The notes under the pieces: generated by a model
Seen by the model: only the letters and a program-made list of their open reading frames with translations
Told to the model about the DNA's origin: nothing
Database searches by the model: none
Part shown: positions 1 through 4,329 of the stretch, one piece after another
How the letters are laid out: the number at the start of each line of letters is the position of its first letter
How positions within the stretch are numbered: position 1 is the stretch's first letter
Assembly (NCBI GenBank): GCA_030536095.1
Contig: JAUNQQ010000048.1
Span: forward strand, 1 to 5,810
Direction: 5' to 3'
Length of the DNA stretch: 5,810 bases
Source of the DNA: Candidatus Saccharimonadota bacterium
Lineage (GTDB): Bacteria > Patescibacteriota > Saccharimonadia > Saccharimonadales > Saccharimonadaceae
Program-made: the position numbers and the translations under genes

Positions 1-12
1 AATCCGGCGAAC

Positions 13-50
13 TTTAGCTAGCGGGCGCGCATTTGCGCGCCCGCGTATGC
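13..50 (+). repeat. Hairpin unit L1
   Basis: The 5' flank is TTTAGCTA. The stem pairs 21-31 with 34-44 (arm GCGGGCGCGC plus a closing A-T) around a two-base TT turn, most likely opening to a TTT-type loop. The 3' flank is GTATGC. It pairs perfectly over 10-11 bp and has the same stem as unit R2. Confidence 0.85.
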
Positions 51-80
51 ACCTCCGCTTTCGCTGCCTATCTGGCCTAC

Positions 81-122
81 TCTAGCTAGCCACGGTGCTT
101 TTAGTATCGCGGCGTATGTGCC
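81..122 (+). repeat. Hairpin unit L2, decayed stem
   Basis: The 5' flank is TCTAGCTA. The stem pairs 89-98 with 104-113 around a TTTTA loop, and the 3' flank is GTATGTGCC. It matches R4 but has drifted. On the + strand two pairs have become G-T wobbles (95/107, 97/105) and one has become an A-C mismatch (92/110). The pattern suggests pairing is kept mainly on the + strand as RNA or single-stranded DNA. Confidence 0.8.
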
Positions 123-171
123 AAAGCACCCTCCCATCCACCCCACGATGACGGGGATGAGAACTACAAAA

Positions 172-352
172 GCTAGTAAAATCATCGCCATTCTAGCGAC
201 ATCTCCAGATTTGGATGTTGCAAAAAACTACAACAGTCACTGTGTTTTCTCGGGGCAGCGCAAAGCGCGAATGAGGAGAGAAAACCAGACTGACTGTTGT
301 AGTTTTTGCAACTAATCCAAGTCAGTCGCTAAATGGCGATGATTTTACTAGC
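172..352 (+). ncRNA. Rod-shaped structured element, copy 1 (RNA or DNA)
   Basis: The whole 181 nt folds into one long hairpin. The outer helix pairs 172-200 with 325-352 (28 bp, C193 bulged). An interior loop (201-209 / 322-324) follows, then a 7-bp helix 210-216 / 315-321, then a 22-bp helix 217-239 / 291-312 with one bulged A. The core CTG/CAG and GTTTTCTC/GAGAAAAC (240-251 / 278-288) has bulges T243 and A289-C290. A purine-rich interior loop (GGGG / AATGAGGA) leads to the apical stem GCGC-AAA-GCGC (258-268). Copy 2 at 4130-4307 has the same helix lengths, an identical core and compensatory changes in the helices. The element ends 21 nt past the CPBP stop codon. Transcription is not shown. 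The + strand is favoured because T210-G321 is a wobble there, as is its counterpart in copy 2. I recognise no known family. It could be a small RNA, a 3' UTR element, or a structured DNA site. Confidence 0.6.
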
Positions 353-373
353 CCTCCAATTAACTACACGTCT

Positions 374-1084
374 TCACATCTGCAACACATACACCAGCAT
401 AAACGCAATAAAATTCTTCCCCATATGAAGCAATATTCCCGAATAAATCGTCCCTGTCATCTCCCTCATTCCGCACATAACCGCACTCATCACCGCCACA
501 TTCACCCCCACATTCCACTGCCCATGTAAAAACCCAAACAACAGGGAAACAACCAACATTGAAACCGCGACACCATAATTATTCCGAAGCTTCCCATATA
601 AAAACCCCCGAAAAATCAGCTCTTCCATCACCGGCGCCACAATACATAGCGCCAAAAACGCCACCAGCCGATCCACCCCAAAGATATACGTCGAAAACCC
701 CACATCCTGCGCCTCATCCGCCTGAAACCACGGAAAAACCATAAACAGTTTTATCACCACCATCGCAATCACATAATAAACTATCAACCCCACCGGCGCC
801 AATCCAATATCCGTCCAAGTCGGACTCCCCTTTACTCCCATTTCCTCCCGCGTCGTCTCATCTCTCATCCCCCTCTTTCCCGACAACTGTAAAATTATCC
901 CGAGACTCAGCACATAAACCAATGCCTGTCTAATCATCGTCACCACCGGATTACTCAGCCACTCCCCAGGCATTACCTTAAAAGCCACCCCAATCATAAA
1001 CGACGCCAGATAAATCGAAAACATCACGAGCCCCACCGGCCAGACCAAATCTCGCCACACTCCACCCCTCTTCTTCTTCGTCAT
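374..1084 (-). CDS. CPBP-family intramembrane metalloprotease
   Basis: A 236-residue polytopic membrane protein of the CPBP (CAAX protease/bacteriocin-processing, 'Abi') family. All catalytic motifs are visible: EE at 154-155 with R159 (EELIFRG), FxxxH at 183-187 (FGFLH), and HxxxN at 220-224 (HMGKN). These glutamates and histidines form the metal-binding active site in the family. Hydrophobic segments lie near 13-36, 46-67, 93-117, 138-152, 170-188 and 210-234; the N-terminus (MTKKKRGG) is positively charged and probably cytoplasmic. The start ATG follows the rseP stop codon with no gap (TAGATG), and a GAGG Shine-Dalgarno lies 9 nt upstream inside rseP, so it is cotranscribed and probably translationally coupled. 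The substrate cannot be told from sequence. Family members process prenylated proteins, peptides or bacteriocins, or have immunity roles. Its position suggests work on membrane proteins alongside RseP, but this is inference only. Confidence 0.88.
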   Translation of the reverse strand: MTKKKRGGVWRDLVWPVGLVMFSIYLASFMIGVAFKVMPGEWLSNPVVTMIRQALVYVLSLGIILQLSGKRGMRDETTREEMGVKGSPTWTDIGLAPVGLIVYYVIAMVVIKLFMVFPWFQADEAQDVGFSTYIFGVDRLVAFLALCIVAPVMEELIFRGFLYGKLRNNYGVAVSMLVVSLLFGFLHGQWNVGVNVAVMSAVMCGMREMTGTIYSGILLHMGKNFIAFMLVYVLQM

Positions 1085-2431
1085 CTAAAACAGCCTCACC
1101 ACATCCATTATCGTCACCGCCACCATCAAAACTAATAATACAATAAACGCCCGCGTCACAATCTTCTCCTCTGTTTCCTTTGGCAATTTCTTCCCCCGCA
1201 ACCGATAAAACATAATCAAAAACCATCTCCCACCATCCAACGCTGGTATCGGCAAAACGTTCATACACGCCAGCGACACCGAAATCAACGCCGCAAGAAA
1301 TGCTAAATTCGTCGCCCCCGCCGCTGTCATCGCCGGAAACAGCACCCCAATAATCCCCACCGGCCCCGACACCGAATCACCCGCCGCCTGCACTTCCGCC
1401 CGCCCCGCCTCGCGCGTCGCCGCATCTCCGCTAAACTGCTGCGCTACTCCATGCACTAAATTCACCACCATCTGCCCCAACCCCTTAAACGTTTCCGCTG
1501 TCAGCTGAACCGTTGTCCCCGCGCCCACAACCGGCGCTGACCAACCATATTTATATAACGCCTGATTTTCCTGCTTTAGCGTCACCCCCAGCTGATATTC
1601 CGCCCCTTCATCATTTAATTTCACCTTCTTTGTCCCCACTTTCTCCTCACAACATTCAGGACATTTCCCCCAACATTCCTGCCCCTTCACCTCATATTCC
1701 ACCTCTTTCCCCGCATTCTCCGTATTATAAGAAATCAGCCCATTCGCATCCACCACCTTCTCCCCATTCACACTCAAAATCTCATCCCCTTCCTGAAATC
1801 CCGCCTCCGCCGCCGGACTCCCCTCAATCACCTCTCCCACCGTCACCACTCCCGGCACCAGCGTCTCATCCCCAGAAAATCCGTATTGATTTTCCATAAA
1901 ATGTGGCATCCCCGTCCACGCCAAAATCGTCAAAATCACAAATGCCATCAGCCAATTCATCGCCACTCCCCCAAACAAAATCTTCGTCTTTTGCCACAAA
2001 CTAGCCGACCCAAATGTCCCCGGCCGCTCATCACTATCCGACTCCCCGTCCATCTGACAAAATCCTCCCACCGGCAAATAATTCAGACTAAACACTAGCG
2101 TTTTCTGATCCTTCTTCCAATCCTCCTTCGCTAGCGGCAACCATTTCCTCGGCTTCTTCTCCATCAGCTTTGCAAATTCCTTCGCCACTTTCTCCGCCTT
2201 ATCCGCATCCCCCGCCGCCTTTTTCTCCGCCCGCCACTTTTTCATCTTCTTTTTCCACTTCAAAAACTCCGGATTTAATACCCAGGCCTTCGCTCTTGGC
2301 GGAAATCCAATCCCAAATTCCAATACCCTTACCCCATTATGTACTGCCTGATAATAATGCCCAAATTCATGCCCCACCACTAGCAACATCAATACAATCA
2401 GCCCCACAATAATTCCAATTACCGTTTCCAT
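1085..2431 (-). CDS. rseP: RseP-like site-2 protease (M50 zinc metalloprotease)
   Basis: A 448-residue M50 intramembrane protease. It cuts transmembrane segments of substrate proteins, classically anti-sigma factors and leftover signal peptides. The first membrane helix carries the zinc motif HEFGH (21-25). A PDZ domain runs from about 195 to 285 (GSPAAEAGFQEGDEILSVNG). SGPVGI lies at 355-360. The third zinc ligand is Asp399 in NVLPIPALDGG, followed by a C-terminal helix at 425-446. Two features are unusual. A Lys/Trp-rich charged insertion (about 47-111) sits between the GIGFPPR and FSLNYLPVGGF strands. A four-cysteine cluster (C253, C257, C260, C261) lies within the PDZ region. The length matches E. 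coli RseP (about 450), but the family's usual second PDZ is not evident; the insertion makes up the difference. The ATG follows AAGGAGGT, a full anti-SD match, with a short 3-nt spacing. uppS ends 37 bp upstream. cdsA and dxr, often found between uppS and rseP, are absent. Confidence 0.93.
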   Translation of the reverse strand: METVIGIIVGLIVLMLLVVGHEFGHYYQAVHNGVRVLEFGIGFPPRAKAWVLNPEFLKWKKKMKKWRAEKKAAGDADKAEKVAKEFAKLMEKKPRKWLPLAKEDWKKDQKTLVFSLNYLPVGGFCQMDGESDSDERPGTFGSASLWQKTKILFGGVAMNWLMAFVILTILAWTGMPHFMENQYGFSGDETLVPGVVTVGEVIEGSPAAEAGFQEGDEILSVNGEKVVDANGLISYNTENAGKEVEYEVKGQECWGKCPECCEEKVGTKKVKLNDEGAEYQLGVTLKQENQALYKYGWSAPVVGAGTTVQLTAETFKGLGQMVVNLVHGVAQQFSGDAATREAGRAEVQAAGDSVSGPVGIIGVLFPAMTAAGATNLAFLAALISVSLACMNVLPIPALDGGRWFLIMFYRLRGKKLPKETEEKIVTRAFIVLLVLMVAVTIMDVVRLF

Positions 2432-2468
2432 TTTACCTCCTTTTCCTAATTCCTATACCCTTCCTTAG

Positions 2469-3164
2469 CTACTTTCCGTATCTCCTCTGACGACTTGCGT
2501 AATCCTCCAAAATATTGTCCAAATCTTCTGGTTTCAAATCAGGGAACAACTTCTCATAGAAACAGAATTCCGCATATGCCGCCCGCCACAGCATAAATCC
2601 CGAAATCCTCTGCTCACCCGATGTCCTAACAATATAATCACACGACGGCACCTCTGGATGATAAATATTCTGCTCAATTTCCTCCACGCTCACCTCTGTT
2701 TTCCCCGGATTTTCCGCCAGAATTTTCGTCATCGCATCCGCAATCTCCTGCTTCCCACCATAATTAAAACACAGTCCAATCGTCCCACCCGTACAGTCCT
2801 TCGTAATCTCCTCCGCGTGCAAAATCTGCGCCCAAATATCATCCGCAATCGGCTCCTTCCGCCCCATCAGCACACATTTTATATTTTCTTTCTTAAATCT
2901 TTTTGCTAATCTGTCAAGATTCTTTCGGGTCATATCCATCAGATAGTTCACCTCTTTCTCGCTCCGCCCCCAGTTTTCATTACTAAAAATATAAAACGAC
3001 GCAAACGGAATCCCCCGTTTTATAATATCCACCGCCAACTCCTCTACAACCGCCAGGCCCTTCATGTGTCCACTCATCGTCGGCAAATTCCGGAGTTTCG
3101 CCCAACGCCGGTTTCCGTCCACAATAAAGCCCAGATGCTTCGGTAAGGTTATTTCATCTTCCAT
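2469..3164 (-). CDS. uppS: Isoprenyl transferase (undecaprenyl diphosphate synthase family)
   Basis: A 231-residue cis-prenyltransferase. It condenses isopentenyl diphosphate onto farnesyl diphosphate to build the polyprenyl diphosphate that becomes the lipid carrier for peptidoglycan and surface glycans. Motifs in order: PKHLGFIVDGNRRWAK (8-23) with catalytic Asp16; His33; FSNENWGR (60-67); NYGGKQEI (134-141); IVRTSGEQRISGFMLW (178-193) with diphosphate-binding Arg180 and Arg186; and Glu199 in YAEF, the expected magnesium ligand. Length is normal (E. coli 253, many 230-250). Product chain length cannot be read from sequence. The start is one base after the frr stop (TAGTATG). No Shine-Dalgarno lies at a usable distance, the nearest GGAG being about 17 nt upstream, so translation probably depends on ribosomes finishing frr. 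No MEP-pathway gene lies beside it, so its precursors are made elsewhere or imported. Confidence 0.95.
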   Translation of the reverse strand: MEDEITLPKHLGFIVDGNRRWAKLRNLPTMSGHMKGLAVVEELAVDIIKRGIPFASFYIFSNENWGRSEKEVNYLMDMTRKNLDRLAKRFKKENIKCVLMGRKEPIADDIWAQILHAEEITKDCTGGTIGLCFNYGGKQEIADAMTKILAENPGKTEVSVEEIEQNIYHPEVPSCDYIVRTSGEQRISGFMLWRAAYAEFCFYEKLFPDLKPEDLDNILEDYASRQRRYGK

Positions 3165-3165
3165 A

Positions 3166-3708
3166 CTAAATCTTCATTATCTCCGCCGATTTTTCCTTCA
3201 GCGCCGTCTCAATTTGCTCCGAAAACTTTTTCGCCATCTCGTCAAGCTCTTTCTCGCCTCGCTTCTTCGCATCTTCCGCCAGCTCCGCCTTCTTCAAGTC
3301 CTTTCGCCCCTCATCCCGAATTTTCCTAAGCTGAATCCGCGCTTCCTCCGCCTTTCCCTCGGCCATTTTTACAATTTCTTTTCGTCTTTCCTCTGTCAAC
3401 GCCGGAATCGGCACCCGAATCACCTTTCCATCATCCGCCGGATTTAATCCTAAATTCTGGTCTTTCCGAATTGCTGCCTCAATCGCCTGGATATTTCCCG
3501 GATCATACGGCGTCACCAAGAGCATCGTCGCTCCTCCTACCGTCACATTCGCCACCTGATTCATCGGCATAAACTCCCCATATGCCTCCACCTTTAATCC
3601 CGCCAACATATCCGGATGCGCCCGCCCCGTCCGCAATTTTTTCAATTCATCCAAAAATCTCTCTAAAACTTTCCCCATCTCGACTTCTTCTTCCTTTGTA
3701 TCAAACAT
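3166..3708 (-). CDS. frr: Ribosome recycling factor
   Basis: Ribosome recycling factor, 180 residues (E. coli 185). With EF-G it splits the post-termination ribosome. Conserved stretches: KLRTGRAHPDML (24-35) at the start of the long helical domain; NVTVGGATMLLVTPYDPGNI (54-73) and NLGLNPADDGKVIRVPIPAL (85-104), which make up the small beta domain; LTEERRKEIVKMAEGKAEEAR (104-124) and IRDEGRKDLKK (130-140), with Arg131 in the expected position on the third helix. The frame stays open to an earlier ATG at 3744, but that codon sits upstream of, and its reading overlaps, the -10 box TATAAT. The ATG at 3708 has an AGGAG Shine-Dalgarno 6 nt before it (+ strand 3715-3719) and gives the family's normal N-terminus, so I use it. 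This gene opens the frr-uppS-rseP-CPBP unit with its own promoter. pyrH, commonly between tsf and frr, is absent. Confidence 0.95.
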   Translation of the reverse strand: MFDTKEEEVEMGKVLERFLDELKKLRTGRAHPDMLAGLKVEAYGEFMPMNQVANVTVGGATMLLVTPYDPGNIQAIEAAIRKDQNLGLNPADDGKVIRVPIPALTEERRKEIVKMAEGKAEEARIQLRKIRDEGRKDLKKAELAEDAKKRGEKELDEMAKKFSEQIETALKEKSAEIMKI

Positions 3709-3714
3709 ACAAAT

Positions 3715-3719
3715 CTCCT
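3715..3719 (-). promoter_or_regulatory. Shine-Dalgarno of frr that fixes its start
   Basis: AGGAG on the minus strand, 6 nt before the ATG at 3708. It supports that ATG over the in-frame ATG at 3744, which has no Shine-Dalgarno and lies upstream of the predicted transcription start. Confidence 0.8.
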
Positions 3720-3732
3720 GTTTACTACCCCC

Positions 3733-3741
3733 ATTATACCA
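3733..3741 (-). promoter_or_regulatory. Extended -10 promoter of the frr operon
   Basis: TGGTATAAT on the minus strand is a perfect extended -10 (TGnTATAAT). No good -35 is visible at 16-18 bp (TATGGA/TTATGG region), as is allowed for extended -10 promoters. Transcription should start about 7 nt on, near 3726, giving a leader of about 18 nt before the ATG at 3708. The rpsB promoter has the same layout. Confidence 0.75.
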
Positions 3742-3828
3742 CACCTCCGCCCATTTCCATAATTTCCCTCACTCATTTTTTCACTCCCTCCACCAATTCG
3801 CCTCCCCTCGTTATCCCACCTGGCTCCC

Positions 3829-3865
3829 TTTAGCTAGCCGACGTGCAAAGCACGTCGGCGTATGC
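3829..3865 (+). repeat. Hairpin unit R1
   Basis: The 5' flank is TTTAGCTA. The stem pairs 3837-3846 with 3850-3859 (arm GCCGACGTGC) around an AAA loop. The 3' flank is GTATGC. It has ten perfect pairs, and its stem is not seen elsewhere in the window. Confidence 0.88.
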
Positions 3866-3894
3866 CCCTTACTTTCGTCATCTATCCGACCCAC

Positions 3895-3933
3895 TTTAGC
3901 TAGCGGGCGCGCATTCTGCGCGCCCGCGTATGC
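3895..3933 (+). repeat. Hairpin unit R2
   Basis: The 5' flank is TTTAGCTA. The stem pairs 3903-3913 with 3917-3927 (arm GCGGGCGCGCA) around a TTC loop. The 3' flank is GTATGC. It has eleven perfect pairs and the same stem as L1 at the other locus. Confidence 0.88.
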
Positions 3934-3966
3934 GCCTCTTCGCTCTCGCCATCTCTCCATCCCCAT

Positions 3967-4005
3967 TCTAGCTAGACGCCTGCGCAAAGCGCAGGTGTTG
4001 TATGT
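3967..4005 (+). repeat. Hairpin unit R3, variant flank
   Basis: The 5' flank is TCTAGCTAG, followed by A where the other units have C. The stem pairs 3976-3985 with 3989-3998 (arm ACGCCTGCGC) around AAA. G3978-T3996 and G3975-T3999 are wobbles on the + strand. The 3' flank is GTATGT. Confidence 0.83.
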
Positions 4006-4042
4006 GCCACCACGCCCTCGCCCCCTCACAAATCCGGCAAAC

Positions 4043-4081
4043 TTTAGCTAGCCGCGGTGCTTTTAGCACCGCGGCGTATGC
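4043..4081 (+). repeat. Hairpin unit R4
   Basis: The 5' flank is TTTAGCTA. The stem pairs 4051-4061 with 4065-4075 (arm GCCGCGGTGCT) around a TTT loop. The 3' flank is GTATGC. It has eleven perfect pairs. It is the intact version of L2, and like L2 it is the unit next to a rod element. Confidence 0.88.
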
Positions 4082-4129
4082 GCCAATGCACCCCCGTCCC
4101 CACCCCGTGCAGGCGGAGAAGATCCCCAC

Positions 4130-4307
4130 CTTGCCGAAATTTATTCTTTTCAGCGGATATAATCAGATTTGAATATTGTAAAAATCACAGCATTCACTGT
4201 GTTTTCTCGGGGCGACCCAGAGGGTCAATGAGGAGAGAAAACCAGACTGAATGCTGTGATTTTTACAATAATTCAAGTCTTCGCCGAAAAGAATAAATTT
4301 CGGCAAG
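4130..4307 (+). ncRNA. Rod-shaped structured element, copy 2 (RNA or DNA)
   Basis: 178 nt with the same architecture as 172-352. The outer helix pairs 4130-4157 with 4280-4307 (22 perfect pairs, an A-C mismatch, then 5 pairs including one G-T). The interior loop is 4158-4167 / 4278-4279, ending in the shared CAGA / TC. A 7-bp helix (4168-4174 / 4271-4277) and a perfect 22-bp helix (4175-4196 / 4248-4269) follow. The core is identical to copy 1 (4194-4213 and 4227-4250). The apical stem is GACCC-AGA-GGGTC (4214-4226). Seven pairs in the middle helices and two in the apical stem differ from copy 1 by double, pairing-preserving changes. The outer helix differs almost completely yet has the same length. 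It ends 22 nt past the tsf stop codon. Transcription direction and function are unknown. A TATAAT at 4158-4163 on the + strand lacks a -35 and is not present in copy 1. Confidence 0.6.
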
Positions 4308-4329
4308 ACAAGATAAAGCAAGAAAACTT

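Larger units (their letters stand above)
13..122 (+). repeat. Left hairpin array, two visible units
   Basis: Two hairpins, 68 bp apart measured from one TAGCTAG to the next, are separated by a C/T-rich spacer. Both keep the flanks YTAGCTAG (5') and GTATG (3'), while their stems differ. The L1 stem is nearly the same as R2 in the tsf-frr gap, and L2 is a decayed version of R4. The two arrays therefore draw on a shared pool of units in a different order. The array is followed by the rod element at 172-352, as it is at the other locus. The function is unknown. Confidence 0.8.
1..373. other. Gene-free region left of the CPBP gene
   Basis: No credible gene was found here. The stretch holds two short hairpin repeats (units L1 and L2), a linker of about 50 nt, a 181-nt rod-shaped element (172-352) and 21 nt of plain sequence before the stop codon of the CPBP gene. 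Bases 1-12 match the spacer that precedes hairpin R4 at 4031-4042 with one change, so the hairpin array probably continues past the left window edge. No U-tract terminator is visible on either strand. Confidence 0.75.
3829..4084 (+). repeat. Right hairpin array, four units
   Basis: Four hairpins with TAGCTAG motifs starting at 3831, 3897, 3969 and 4045 (periods 66, 72 and 76 bp). Each has the fixed 5' flank YTAGCTAG and the 3' flank GTATG, a 10-11 bp stem, and an A/T-rich 3-5 nt loop closed by GYGC/GCRC. The stems differ from unit to unit. The spacers of about 30 nt are C/T-rich and loosely alike (several contain TATC or ATCC before the next flank). The GC on each side of TA (left) and of GTAT (right) may pair beyond the stem, forming a small conserved internal loop. 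This resembles REP-type arrays in scale, but the conserved part is the flank and not the stem. Confidence 0.85.
3709..4329. other. Gene-free region between tsf and frr, where pyrH often sits
   Basis: About 620 bp with no credible gene on either strand. From left to right it holds the frr promoter and leader (3709-3745), a pyrimidine-rich stretch with nothing recognisable (3745-3828), four hairpin repeats (3829-4084), a linker (4085-4129), the 178-nt rod element copy 2 (4130-4307) and 22 nt before the tsf stop codon. No U-tract terminator is visible after tsf, so the rod or the GC-rich hairpins may be what ends or stabilises its transcript. Confidence 0.75.

Noticed and set aside
13..122. Integron attC sites
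   Set aside because: The expected RYYYAAC and GTTRRRY core sites are absent, there are no gene cassettes between units, and the spacers of about 30 nt are too short.
118..129. Small hairpin GTGC-CAAA-GCAC after unit L2
   Set aside because: It is only 4 bp, and the matching site after R4 (4080-4091) has a C-A mismatch, so it is not supported by the second copy.
118..315. Possible 65-residue + strand peptide crossing rod copy 1, sharing HCVFSG and MRRENQT with one crossing copy 2 (4057-4296)
   Set aside because: The shared peptide comes from the identical nucleotide core, including third positions. Where the copies differ, the changes preserve base pairing and not amino acids, and no Shine-Dalgarno precedes either start.
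172..352. 6S RNA, which is also a rod of about 180 nt
   Set aside because: There is no large central bulge resembling an open promoter. Two divergent copies near each other and the conserved apical core do not fit.
1513..2412. Several + strand open frames (1513-1899, 1886-2098, 2170-2412) and others opposite frr, uppS, tsf and rpsB
   Set aside because: They are antisense to well-supported genes, are very Pro/Ser/His-rich as expected from C-rich complement strands, and have no recognisable domains.
3811..4029. Minus-strand frame of 72 codons through the hairpin array with repeated RRLAK/RPLAK-like words
   Set aside because: The repetition reflects the nucleotide repeats read in frame. The product is low-complexity and Arg-rich, with no ribosome-binding site and no homology I recognise.
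3829..4084. CRISPR array
   Set aside because: Repeats are not constant: stems vary while flanks and spacers are partly conserved. No cas gene is nearby, and the spacers are C/T-rich and similar to one another.
4158..4163. TATAAT on the + strand within rod copy 2 as a promoter
   Set aside because: No -35 lies at usable spacing, there is no TG extension, and copy 1 lacks the sequence at the same place.
4130..4307. MITE with terminal inverted repeats
   Set aside because: MITE copies keep the same terminal repeats. Here the outer arms are nearly unrelated between copies while the centre is identical. No target-site duplication was seen at either copy.
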